Assembly (NCBI RefSeq): GCF_000775915.1
Contig: NZ_BBLT01000004.1
Span: 62,001-126,000, forward strand
Source: Sporocytophaga myxococcoides
GTDB taxonomy: Bacteria; Bacteroidota; Bacteroidia; Cytophagales; Cytophagaceae
DNA length: 64,000 nucleotides
Direction: 5' to 3'
The notes beneath the pieces were generated by a model. That model saw only the letters and a list, made by a program, of their open reading frames with translations, had not been told where the DNA came from and did not search any database. Of the stretch, positions 54,742 to 63,893 are shown piece after piece (position 1 is the stretch's first letter; every line of letters begins with the position of its first letter). The position numbers and the translations under genes were made by a program.

Positions 54742-57700
54742 ATGCGCGTTTTTTTATTAACTCTTCTTTCTCTAATTTCATTTTCCTTTAGTTTTTCTCA
54801 GGATTTTGCTCATCAATCTCCTGAGGTTCCGTATAGAAGTAAACAAAATCCTTATTATTGGAAAAACAATCCACCTACTCCCGGATATTGGCAACAGGAT
54901 GTGCATTACTATATGGATGTTTTTCTTGATGATTCCAATAATGTACTTGTTTGTCCTGATTATAAACTTGTTTATTACAACAACTCTCCATTTGAATTAA
55001 AGGAGCTTTACTTCCATTTACATAACAATGCCTTCATTCCTGGGTCCTATTATCATGCTTTGAATATTGAAAATGATATTAAGGTAAAATTTGGACCTAC
55101 AGAAGCCAAAGGACTTGGTACTGTAGTAGATAGCATAAGAATTGATGGTGAAGAAGTGAAGACGATCATAGATAATACGATCATGAAAGTAAATCTCAAT
55201 AAGCCCCTTAAATCGGGAGATTCGCTTATTGTGACAATGAATTTCAAAACATATTTTGATCCATCCGGAAGCATGAGAAGAAGGATGAAGCTTTATGAAT
55301 CATTTGGCTTTAAGCACTTCGATGCTGTACACTGGTATCCGGCAATAGCGGTATATGACCACAAGTTTGCATGGGAAACCGAACAACACCTTGACAAAGA
55401 ATTCTATTCCGACTTTGGAGCATTCGATATAAAATTAACACTTCCCAACAATTATGTGCTTGAGGCCACAGGAACACTACTCAACGAAAAAGAAGTTTTA
55501 CCTGATACACTTAGACAAAAGCTGGATTTAAAAAACTTTGCCAAAAAGCCATTAAAAGAGGCTCCTTCTATTATAATTCCAAGAGAGAAAGGGAAATATA
55601 AGACCTGGGTTTATCATGCAAAAAATGTCCATAATTTCGCTTTCACTGCAGACCCGCTATACAGAATAGGAGAACTGATGTGGAATGGCATCAGAGTAGT
55701 TGCTATTGCTCAGGAACCAAATGCTGCAGGATGGCAATTATCAGCTTACTTTACTGCTAATGTAATCAAAGTATATTCTCAGGATTTCGGAATGTACGCC
55801 TGGCCGAAAATAGTGGTAGCAGACGCTAAAGACGGCATGGAATATTCAATGCTTACACTGGATAATGGTACCTATCCTCAACATCAAAATCTACTGGCTC
55901 ATGAGGTAGGACACATGTGGTTTTATGGAATGGTAGGCACCAATGAAACATACAGAGCAATGATGGACGAAGGTTTCACTCAATTCTTAACAGTATGGGC
56001 TATGGATAAGATTGTCGGAGAAAAGAGAGCCAGAATTGGTAAAAATAAATACATCACTAAACACGTAGACTCATCAGATACTAGGTATGAAAATCTCTAC
56101 TACCCCTACATCAATCATGTTGTAGAAGGTTATGATGATGCGCTTAACACCCACAGCTCTGACTTTCACGGCGCTATAAGACATGGAGGAAACTATGGTC
56201 TGGTTTATTACAAAGCCGGAACAATGCTCTATAACCTTCGCTATGTTCTTGGAGATGAATTATTTTCCAAAGCTATGAAGCACTACTTTAACAAGTGGAA
56301 ATTCGCTCATCCTTATCCGGAAGACTTTCGTGAAGCTATTATTGAATACACTCAGACCGACCTCAATTGGTTCTTTGACCAGTGGATGGAGACTACCAAA
56401 TACATTGATTACAGCATTGATGATGTAAATAGAGTAAGTAAAGAAAATGAATATGAAATAAAGTTCAGACGAAAGGGGAGCATGCAAATGCCATTGGACT
56501 TTAGAGTTAAAGCTTCCGATGGCAGTATTCATGATTTCCATATACCCAATACATGGTTTATTAAAAAAACAAATGCAACTATTTTACCCAAATGGTATGG
56601 TTGGGGCAAATTAAATCCTACTTATAAAGCTGAAATCAAATTACCTTCTCCGATTAAAACCATTGAGATTGATCCCACACATTATCTTGCTGATATTGAT
56701 CTGACAAACAATAAAGCCGGTGATGGAGGAATTAAAATACTTGAATTCGAACACAGAGTACCTAACGTTACAAGCTGGAAAGTTCAGAAAAATACATTTA
56801 GACCCGATGTCTGGTACAATAGTTTTGATGGTTTTCAGGTTGGACCATACTTTAAAGGAAGTTACTTTGGCAAATTTCAGTATTCGGCCGGAGTCTGGTT
56901 TAACACAGGTTTGGCACAGGGCAAAAATGAAAAAGACCTAGATCTTAAACATCAATGGGTGGCTGCTGACATCTATTTAAAACGAAACCTCTCCTTAATC
57001 TGGAAAGGATTAAGCGCCAATAGCAATTTATATTACAATGCGGGAATAGCCAATTTAAATGCCGGTCTTGAGAAAGTGGTGCGCGAGCCTGATCAAAGAG
57101 CATCGAAGTATTCCAAATTCTTTATCAATACAAAATATCTCATAACTACTGATAACTATTTTGTTTACAGGCTATATCCTGAACAGTGGGGACGCTATCA
57201 GGGCGACTTCACATCTGGCTTGGTGAATGCAACCGTTAATCTGGGATACTTTCGTTACTATACCTATGGAAAAGGTAATGGAGAATACACGTTCAATGTG
57301 AGAATACCATCCGTGAGATCTGATTATAACTATTCTTATGCTCAGCTAAACTCCATTAACCGATTCACACTTAAAAAGTTTGAATTCAGAACAAGGGTAT
57401 TCGGACAAATAGGATTTGGTGACATCCCTCTTGAATCTACTTTATATCTTGCAAGTGCAAACCAGGAACAAATGTTGGATAACCGATTTACACAAGCGAG
57501 AGGTTTTGTACCAAATGACTGGTTAGGGTATGGTCAGAATACCAATCACTTCCATATGGGAGGAGGTTTGAATCTCAGAGGATTTGCTGGTTACCTTGCA
57601 CCTGAAATCCATACAATCAATGGGCAAGAAATATTAGTTTACAACTATTTCGGAAATTCCGGAGCTGCCTTTAATGCAGAAATTGATTTTGATAAATATA

Positions 57701-57978
57701 TAAAAATTCCCGCGAAAGGAATTACAAAAAACTTCAAGGTAGACACTTACCTTTTCTCCGATTTAGGTATTCTTAATACGACCTCCTCATCGAAAAACTA
57801 TTTCGGAAAATTCAGGTTAGATGCTGGTATAGGGTCTGCTGTTACGTTCAAATTCGGGCCATATGATATGAAACCTGTAACCCTCAGGTTTGATATGCCC
57901 ATTTTTGTAAACACGCCCCCGGCTGTATCTGATTATTTTAAATTCAGATACGTAATCGGCATAAACAGAGCGTTTTAA
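54742..57978 (+). CDS. M1 family metallopeptidase with beta-barrel-like C-terminal region
   Basis: 1078 residues. A signal peptide (about 1-20, FSFSFSQ) is followed by the M1 N-terminal beta domain. The exopeptidase-type motif appears as DGMEYSML (364-371), and the zinc site HEVGHMW with His387, His391 and Glu410 (MMDEGFTQF) is complete. Residues about 680-1078 show alternating aromatic strands (YSAGVWFNTGLAQGKN; FNAEIDFDKYIKIPAKG; FKFRYVIGINRAF) and end in Phe, as outer-membrane barrels do. A C-terminal Phe after aromatic-alternating strands is the barrel-assembly signal. It is therefore likely a surface or periplasm-facing peptidase on an outer-membrane anchor. Confidence 0.88.
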   Translation: MRVFLLTLLSLISFSFSFSQDFAHQSPEVPYRSKQNPYYWKNNPPTPGYWQQDVHYYMDVFLDDSNNVLVCPDYKLVYYNNSPFELKELYFHLHNNAFIPGSYYHALNIENDIKVKFGPTEAKGLGTVVDSIRIDGEEVKTIIDNTIMKVNLNKPLKSGDSLIVTMNFKTYFDPSGSMRRRMKLYESFGFKHFDAVHWYPAIAVYDHKFAWETEQHLDKEFYSDFGAFDIKLTLPNNYVLEATGTLLNEKEVLPDTLRQKLDLKNFAKKPLKEAPSIIIPREKGKYKTWVYHAKNVHNFAFTADPLYRIGELMWNGIRVVAIAQEPNAAGWQLSAYFTANVIKVYSQDFGMYAWPKIVVADAKDGMEYSMLTLDNGTYPQHQNLLAHEVGHMWFYGMVGTNETYRAMMDEGFTQFLTVWAMDKIVGEKRARIGKNKYITKHVDSSDTRYENLYYPYINHVVEGYDDALNTHSSDFHGAIRHGGNYGLVYYKAGTMLYNLRYVLGDELFSKAMKHYFNKWKFAHPYPEDFREAIIEYTQTDLNWFFDQWMETTKYIDYSIDDVNRVSKENEYEIKFRRKGSMQMPLDFRVKASDGSIHDFHIPNTWFIKKTNATILPKWYGWGKLNPTYKAEIKLPSPIKTIEIDPTHYLADIDLTNNKAGDGGIKILEFEHRVPNVTSWKVQKNTFRPDVWYNSFDGFQVGPYFKGSYFGKFQYSAGVWFNTGLAQGKNEKDLDLKHQWVAADIYLKRNLSLIWKGLSANSNLYYNAGIANLNAGLEKVVREPDQRASKYSKFFINTKYLITTDNYFVYRLYPEQWGRYQGDFTSGLVNATVNLGYFRYYTYGKGNGEYTFNVRIPSVRSDYNYSYAQLNSINRFTLKKFEFRTRVFGQIGFGDIPLESTLYLASANQEQMLDNRFTQARGFVPNDWLGYGQNTNHFHMGGGLNLRGFAGYLAPEIHTINGQEILVYNYFGNSGAAFNAEIDFDKYIKIPAKGITKNFKVDTYLFSDLGILNTTSSSKNYFGKFRLDAGIGSAVTFKFGPYDMKPVTLRFDMPIFVNTPPAVSDYFKFRYVIGINRAF

Positions 57979-58062
57979 GAAACATAGTATGGATTAGTAA
58001 AACCAAGTGTTTTATGAAACATGGCTAACTATTTGTAATTAGGGCCGTAATCGTTTAGTGGG

Positions 58063-60378
58063 ATGAATAATTTCTGCAAATTTACTTTTCTTCTAACGTT
58101 TTCATTTTTCAGCATACTAAATACTTTGTATGCTCAAAATGTATACACTGTATCAGGAACTATAAAAGATAAGTTAACCAATGAGCCTATTATAGGAGTA
58201 ATTGTTTCTGCCCCTTCAGCCCAGGCAGGTACTATGTCAGACGAAAACGGATTTTACAGCATATCAATTCCCTTTGATACCATTACCCTTATTGTTGAAC
58301 AACTTGGCTACAAGAAGGAAGTAATAATCATCAATCTTGGTCAGGATATGTCTTTGGATTTTTTGCTAGCCGATGATGATGAGCATTTAAAGGAAATTGT
58401 GATTGAAGGAAATCCTCACAAAGAAGCGATCAATTCCACTCAAATGAGTAAAATTTCCTTATCTGCCAAAGATGCTAAGCAGGTACCAGTTCTCTTTGGA
58501 GAACCTGACCTTTTAAAAATCCTTCAGCTCAAACCTGGTATTCAATCAGGTGGAGAAGGAACTTCCGGTCTGTATGTAAGAGGTGGAGGACCAGATCAAA
58601 ATCTCTTTGTAGTTGATAATGCAATTGTATATAACCCCAATCACCTCTTTGGCTTATTCAGTATTTTTAATACAGATGCTGTAAAAAGCATCGACTTATA
58701 CAAAGGTGATTTCCCTGCACAATATGGTGGCAGATTATCATCAGTGGTAGATGTTAAACTGAATGAAGGTAGCACAACTAAAACCTCAGTAAGAGGCGGA
58801 ATAGGCCTAATTGCGTCAAGACTGACGGTAGACGGACCTATAAAAAAAGATAAAGCATCTTATATCATTTCTGCAAGACGTACTTACTTTGATATATTCA
58901 CAAGTCAGCTCAACAGAATGAATAAAAACAATTCATCTTATGATCCAATTCCCGCTTATTATTTTTATGACCTGAACGGAAAAGTAAATTATAAATTTGA
59001 CGAAAAGAATTCATTTTATCTGACTGGATATTTTGGCAGAGATGTTTTTAATTATGATCAAAATCGACTTGACTTCACATTTAACTGGGGAAATTCAGTT
59101 GCTGTAGGTGGCTGGAATCATATTTTTTCTGATAAGCTAAAGGTTACTACATCTGTTATTTATTCAGATTACAGATATAACATCAAAAACAGGTTTAAAG
59201 ATTTCTCTTTCAAACTAAGCTCTATGGTCAGAGACTATACGATACAAAGCGATTTTACATACAAACACTCTGAAAAACATAATATTAAATTTGGTATATA
59301 TACAAGTAATCACAGGTATATAGTAGGAAGATTAAGAGCTGGTACTGATGATGGTAAAGTACAACTTGGCCTTGGGTCAGTATTTAGTTCTCAGGAAGGT
59401 GCCATTTATGCATCTGACGAATTTGATGTCGGAGTTCGTTGGAAATTTAATACCGGACTTCGTTTATCTTTATTCAAGAACAAAGCAAATTATTTTGGAG
59501 GAATAGAGCCAAGAGTTGCTTTCAGATACCTTATCAATGAAAAGATGTCATGGAAAGGAAGCTTTGCCAGAATGTACCAGTATATCCATTTAATTTCAAA
59601 TTCAGGAGCAAGTCTTCCTACTGATATCTGGTATCCTTCCAACAGCACTGTAAGACCTCAACGTTCAGATCAAGTAGCAACAGGCCTTTCCATAATCATT
59701 GGAGATAAATTCTATCTGACTGATGAAGTTTACTATAAGTGGATGAAAAGACAGATTGATTTCAAAGATGGCGCAATGATATATTCAAATCCTAACCTGG
59801 ATCAGGAGTTTGTATTTGGAAAAGGATGGGCTTATGGAAACGAAATATACCTGGAGAAAAGAAAAGGTAAGACCACCGGATGGGTCGGATATACTTTGTC
59901 ATGGACTTGGAAACAATTTCCTTATATCAATAATGGAGAAAAATTCTTTGCCAGATACGACAGAAGACATGATCTCTCAATCGTAATTGTACACAGGCTC
60001 ACCGAAAGGCTAAATATCAGCGGTACCTGGGTATATGGAACAGGAAACGCCGTTTCATTACCTAATGGTCGATTTATTATGCAGGATTTAGAAGGCACTA
60101 ATATTAAGGTGATTCCCGTTTATGGTAAAAGAAATGGATTTAGAATGCCTCCATACCACAGAATGGATCTGGGGTTAATATATAAATTTAAGCCTAAAAA
60201 AGAAGGAACAGAGTCTGACCTCACCTTGAGCATTTATAATATATATAACCGTAAAAATGCCTACTTCATTTATTTTGATGAAATACAAAATGAATTTGGG
60301 GTCACCACAAAGTTTCAGGCAAAGCAGGTTTCATTATTTCCAATCATTCCTAGTCTTACATATAATTTTAAGTTTTAA
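58063..60378 (+). CDS. TonB-dependent receptor with carboxypeptidase-regulatory-like N-terminus
   Basis: 771 residues. Signal peptide (about 1-25, LYAQ), then the carboxypeptidase D regulatory-like beta-sandwich (about 28-115, YTVSGTIKDKLTNEPIIGVIV), then the plug (about 120-235: GEPDLLKILQLKPGIQSGGEGTSGLYVRGGGPDQNLFVVDNAIVYN) and a 22-strand-type barrel ending LTYNFKF. It imports a substrate across the outer membrane using TonB energy. It is cotranscribed with a DUF4249 lipoprotein (6 bp gap), the standard partner. Substrate unknown. Confidence 0.93.
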   Translation: MNNFCKFTFLLTFSFFSILNTLYAQNVYTVSGTIKDKLTNEPIIGVIVSAPSAQAGTMSDENGFYSISIPFDTITLIVEQLGYKKEVIIINLGQDMSLDFLLADDDEHLKEIVIEGNPHKEAINSTQMSKISLSAKDAKQVPVLFGEPDLLKILQLKPGIQSGGEGTSGLYVRGGGPDQNLFVVDNAIVYNPNHLFGLFSIFNTDAVKSIDLYKGDFPAQYGGRLSSVVDVKLNEGSTTKTSVRGGIGLIASRLTVDGPIKKDKASYIISARRTYFDIFTSQLNRMNKNNSSYDPIPAYYFYDLNGKVNYKFDEKNSFYLTGYFGRDVFNYDQNRLDFTFNWGNSVAVGGWNHIFSDKLKVTTSVIYSDYRYNIKNRFKDFSFKLSSMVRDYTIQSDFTYKHSEKHNIKFGIYTSNHRYIVGRLRAGTDDGKVQLGLGSVFSSQEGAIYASDEFDVGVRWKFNTGLRLSLFKNKANYFGGIEPRVAFRYLINEKMSWKGSFARMYQYIHLISNSGASLPTDIWYPSNSTVRPQRSDQVATGLSIIIGDKFYLTDEVYYKWMKRQIDFKDGAMIYSNPNLDQEFVFGKGWAYGNEIYLEKRKGKTTGWVGYTLSWTWKQFPYINNGEKFFARYDRRHDLSIVIVHRLTERLNISGTWVYGTGNAVSLPNGRFIMQDLEGTNIKVIPVYGKRNGFRMPPYHRMDLGLIYKFKPKKEGTESDLTLSIYNIYNRKNAYFIYFDEIQNEFGVTTKFQAKQVSLFPIIPSLTYNFKF

Positions 60379-60384
60379 TAAAGT

Positions 60385-61191
60385 ATGAGACGGATTATTT
60401 ATTTAGTTGTTTGTGTACTTTTATTTTCTTGTAACAGAGAAAAAAATATAACTGTTGAGCTGCCGGAACATATTAGCCAGCCTGTTGTTGAATTTTACCT
60501 TCAGCCAGGAAAACCATTCCGTTTATTGCTTACTGAATCTGCTGGCTATTTCGATCCTCCACAGGTAACGCCTATTGACGAAGCTACAATAGAAGTAGTA
60601 CACGCCGGCAAAATTTACTATCCGACCCCACAACCATTTGGAATCGACACTGCTACCAGAAAATTTTACAACTATAGCACTGATAAAAACACCGTAGTGC
60701 CCCTTGATTTTGACAATGATTTTTTCGTGTCAATAAAAGACAAAAACGGAAGAATTATAGAAGGACGCACCACTATTATGCGGCCCGTAGTCATTGATAC
60801 TATTAGCTTTTTCACCGATGACCCTGAAAAGGCAGCTATACTTGTTAAGTTTCAGGACAATCCTGCAACAAAAGATTACTACAGAGTCATAGTTGTACAG
60901 GATTCCATTACTGGGGAAGGTAAGTGGGATCAGGTTTTTAACGATGAAGCCATTCAGAGTGAGCTTGGAGGAGTTAATTCAGGTTATATACTATTTCAGG
61001 GGAGCAAAGTCATAGTACAACTCTTTCATATTAACAAAGATTACTATGACTATGTCACTTCGACAAAAAATGCGGCAGACTCCAATGGAAACCCATTTGC
61101 ACAACCATCGAGGATTATGTCAAATGTAACCGGAGGAATAGGTATTATTACAGGATTTCAGCCAACAGAAAAAAAACTTATTGTGCAATAA
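60385..61191 (+). CDS. DUF4249 lipoprotein, partner of the TonB receptor
   Basis: 268 residues. Lipobox LLFSC in MRRIIYLVVCVLLFSCNREK. ISQPVVEFYLQPGKPFRLLLTESAGYFDP, IDEATIEV and FNDEAIQSELGGVNSGYILFQGS are DUF4249 features. It is probably a surface-exposed or periplasmic lipoprotein that feeds ligand to the adjacent receptor, analogous to SusD but unrelated in fold. The 3' end overlaps the convergent Fe-S protein gene by 14 bp. Confidence 0.9.
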   Translation: MRRIIYLVVCVLLFSCNREKNITVELPEHISQPVVEFYLQPGKPFRLLLTESAGYFDPPQVTPIDEATIEVVHAGKIYYPTPQPFGIDTATRKFYNYSTDKNTVVPLDFDNDFFVSIKDKNGRIIEGRTTIMRPVVIDTISFFTDDPEKAAILVKFQDNPATKDYYRVIVVQDSITGEGKWDQVFNDEAIQSELGGVNSGYILFQGSKVIVQLFHINKDYYDYVTSTKNAADSNGNPFAQPSRIMSNVTGGIGIITGFQPTEKKLIVQ

Positions 61192-61921
61192 GCAGCGATT
61201 CGGCAAGTATATCGGCCAGGTGAATTACTTTCAGTGGTTTCCTTATTTTATTGATATATTCAGCATAGTGACTCAAACATGAATAATCTGTTGATATAAT
61301 ATAATCAGCATTCATGACTAATGCCTCCTCAACCTTTTTGGCAAGTATGTTTTCAGAAGCTTTACTAGAGCACAAAGAAAAGTTGGCACCAAAACCACAA
61401 CAGCTGCTTTCCTTAAAATTCAATAATTCCAGGCCATTGATACACTTTAACAATGTTCTTGGAGCATCTTTAATTTGACAAAAATTAAGTGCAGTACAAG
61501 AGTCATGATAAACAGCTCTTGCTGAAAAATTGGCTCCCTTTAAACTCTCAACTTTAAGGACATTGACAATAAACTCACTGAGTTCAAATGTTTTTTTTCT
61601 CGCATTCTTATAGTCATTCCTGTGAGAAGAACTGTCAAAGAATAGCTTATAATTGTTACGAACCATATTGAGACAGGCTCCGGAAGGAATAACTGTGTAA
61701 TTAACAGATGCTGAGTTCTCCTCCAGAAACTTCACTCCGAACTCCATTGCATCATCAAAAGCTCCACGATTTAGAAAAGGTAAGCCACAACATTTTTGAT
61801 TTTCCTTAAAATGGACTTTACATCCCAGGTGTTCGAGTAATCGTATAGTATTAAATCCGGTTTTTGGGAAAAAATGGTTAACAGAACAGGGTACAAAAAG
61901 ATTTACTTCAACCGCGCGCAT
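61178..61921 (-). CDS. (Fe-S)-binding protein, LutA/CCG-domain family
   Basis: 247 residues. Two CCG domains: NQKCCGLPFLNRGAFD (CCG 44-46) and ESSCCGFGANFSL (CCG 174-176), with additional Cys12 (PCSVNHF) and Cys83 (SGACLNMV). These bind 4Fe-4S or heterodisulfide-reductase-like clusters. LutA normally works with LutB and LutC in L-lactate oxidation, but neither is adjacent. Here it is 1 bp downstream of HMG-CoA lyase. It may transfer electrons in a related oxidation, or pair with distant partners. Confidence 0.85.
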   Translation of the reverse strand: MRAVEVNLFVPCSVNHFFPKTGFNTIRLLEHLGCKVHFKENQKCCGLPFLNRGAFDDAMEFGVKFLEENSASVNYTVIPSGACLNMVRNNYKLFFDSSSHRNDYKNARKKTFELSEFIVNVLKVESLKGANFSARAVYHDSCTALNFCQIKDAPRTLLKCINGLELLNFKESSCCGFGANFSLCSSKASENILAKKVEEALVMNADYIISTDYSCLSHYAEYINKIRKPLKVIHLADILAESLLIAQ

Positions 61922-61922
61922 A

Positions 61923-62780
61923 CTATTGAGGGAAAACCTTTCCTGCTATTGCCATTGCTTCTTCAAGTGCGTTTAAATCAACTCCGGTATTTATGTCGTG
62001 AGAGATAAAATATTCAATCATTTTTTCAGTTGGGATATTCCCTACCAAATCATCTTTAGCCATTGGGCATCCTCCAAAGCCTTTGATTGCTCCGTCAAAC
62101 CTTCTGCAGCCTGCTTTATAGGCTTCCTTTACCATATCAACAGCATTGAAAGGCGAAGCATGTAAATGTGCACCGAATTCTATCCTTGGAAAAGCAGGAA
62201 TCAGAGAAGTGAATAAATATTGTAAATCTTCTTTCTTTGCTATTCCTATCGTATCTGATAGGGACACGATTCTTACGCCTATATCAAAGAGTTTTCCTGT
62301 AAAGTCTTTTACATACTCTACATCATAAGGATCTCCATATGGATTTCCAAAGCCCATTGAAAGATAAACTACAAACTCTTTCTTATGTATCTCACAGATG
62401 GATTGAATTTCTCTCACTTGAGCAAAGGCCTCTTCAATACTTTTGTTGGTATTTCTTTTCTGAAAAGTTTCAGAAAGTGAAAGCGGAAAACCCAGGTAAT
62501 ATATTTCATTATGGCTGGCAGCATCCTGCGCTCCTCTTACATTTGCGATGATAGCAAGCAACTTTGACTTTGACCCTGAAAGATCTAACTGCTCGAGTAC
62601 CTTTACAGTGTCACTCATCTGAGGCACAGCTGTAGGAGATACGAAACTTCCAAAATCAATAGTATCAAACCCAGCTTTCAGAAGTTGGTTGATATATTTT
62701 ATTTTAAGCTCAGTAGGAATAAATTCCTTAATGCCCTGCATCGCATCTCTGGGGCATTCTATAATTTTTACCACAGACAT
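61923..62780 (-). CDS. mvaB: hydroxymethylglutaryl-CoA lyase
   Basis: 285 residues. Cleaves HMG-CoA to acetyl-CoA and acetoacetate, the last step of leucine degradation. Catalytic ECPRDAMQG (Arg11, Asp12), metal-binding GAHLHASPFN, and the signature GFGGCPMAKDDLVGNIPTE with the active-site Cys are present. The length (285) fits bacterial lyases. It lies between a LutA-like gene and metF. Confidence 0.92.
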   Translation of the reverse strand: MSVVKIIECPRDAMQGIKEFIPTELKIKYINQLLKAGFDTIDFGSFVSPTAVPQMSDTVKVLEQLDLSGSKSKLLAIIANVRGAQDAASHNEIYYLGFPLSLSETFQKRNTNKSIEEAFAQVREIQSICEIHKKEFVVYLSMGFGNPYGDPYDVEYVKDFTGKLFDIGVRIVSLSDTIGIAKKEDLQYLFTSLIPAFPRIEFGAHLHASPFNAVDMVKEAYKAGCRRFDGAIKGFGGCPMAKDDLVGNIPTEKMIEYFISHDINTGVDLNALEEAMAIAGKVFPQ

Positions 62781-62789
62781 CTTTAATGA

Positions 62790-63743
62790 TTAGAATAAAG
62801 CAGAAGCTATTTGTTTTACGCTATCAGATTTTCCCATTGAATAATAATGCAGGACAGGTACTCCAAACTCCATTAGCTCTTTGGATTGCTGAATTGTCCA
62901 TTCTATTCCAACTTCTTTGACCTGATCTGCTGTTTTGCATTTACTAATTGCTTCGGACAATTCTACTGGAATATCCATATGGAATATACTTGGCAATATT
63001 GTAATCTGCTTTTGTGTAGTTATTGGTTTTAACCCGGGAATAATCGGAATTGTAATTCCTTCTTCCCTGCATTTTTTTACAAAATCAAAAAACTTCTGGT
63101 TATCAAAGAACATCTGAGTAACTATATAATCTGCCCCCAGATCAACTTTTTGTTTAAGATATTTGATATCAGTCTGAAGATTGGGAGCCTCAAAGTGTTT
63201 TTCAGGATAGCCTGCTATTCCGATACAGAAATCGGAAGGAACAGGATTCTGCAAATCATCATCAAGATATACGCCCTGATTCATACATTTTATCTGCTTA
63301 ATAAGATCAGAAGCATAATGATGACCATCCGCTTCAGGAATAAAGGTACCCTCTGACTTTATAGCATCTCCTCTTAAGGCCAATACATTATCAATACCCA
63401 GGAAATTCAAGTCAATGAGAGCATTTTCTGTTTCTTCCCTTGAAAATCCGCCACATATAATATGAGGGACTGCATCTACCCTGTATTTATTCATGATAGC
63501 TGCACAAATTCCTACAGTTCCAGGTCTTTTTCTGATTGATTTTTTTTCGAGAAGACCGTTTTCTCTTTTCTTGAATACAAACTCTTCTCTATGGTATGTG
63601 ACATCTATAAAAGGAGGTTTAAACTCCATCAGAGGATCTATTCCATCAAAAAGAGACTGAATATCTTGTCCTTTTAAAGGTGGAAGAATTTCAAAAGAAA
63701 AAAGAGTCTTTTTAGCGTTTTTCAGGTGTTCTACGACTTTCAT
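62790..63743 (-). CDS. metF: 5,10-methylenetetrahydrofolate reductase
   Basis: 317 residues. SFEILPPLKGQDIQSLFDG is the FAD/NADH-binding start, and VTYHREEF, GTVGICAAI, ALRGD, CIGIAGYPEKHFEAPN, LGADYIVTQMFFDNQKFFDFV and IPIIPGLKPITTQKQ are all family motifs. It makes 5-methyl-THF for methionine synthesis. First gene of the metF-mvaB-lutA-like run. Confidence 0.96.
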   Translation of the reverse strand: MKVVEHLKNAKKTLFSFEILPPLKGQDIQSLFDGIDPLMEFKPPFIDVTYHREEFVFKKRENGLLEKKSIRKRPGTVGICAAIMNKYRVDAVPHIICGGFSREETENALIDLNFLGIDNVLALRGDAIKSEGTFIPEADGHHYASDLIKQIKCMNQGVYLDDDLQNPVPSDFCIGIAGYPEKHFEAPNLQTDIKYLKQKVDLGADYIVTQMFFDNQKFFDFVKKCREEGITIPIIPGLKPITTQKQITILPSIFHMDIPVELSEAISKCKTADQVKEVGIEWTIQQSKELMEFGVPVLHYYSMGKSDSVKQIASALF

Positions 63744-63763
63744 CTTCTTGGATAAGTGAAGCT

Positions 63764-63771
63764 CAAAAATA
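63764..63771 (-). promoter_or_regulatory. candidate -7 box for metF
   Basis: Minus-strand TATTTTTG, an exact TAnnTTTG, 20 bp before the metF ATG. There is only a TTG about 24 bp further upstream, so the -33 match is poor. Confidence 0.4.
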
Positions 63772-63893
63772 CTTATTTTTATCGAAGAGTTTAACCAATA
63801 AACGTCAAAAGGTTTAAGCTTTTAATCATTTTTAAAAATTGATTATAAGTATTTAGTTATCACAGGGAAATTTTAAGCAAACTAGGGCTGTTT

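Noticed and set aside
63824-63844. A/T palindrome upstream of metF as a terminator
   Set aside because: Nearly all A and T with no G/C stem, so stability is low. It is close to the partial gene's stop but lies upstream of metF's start, where such a sequence is common by chance.
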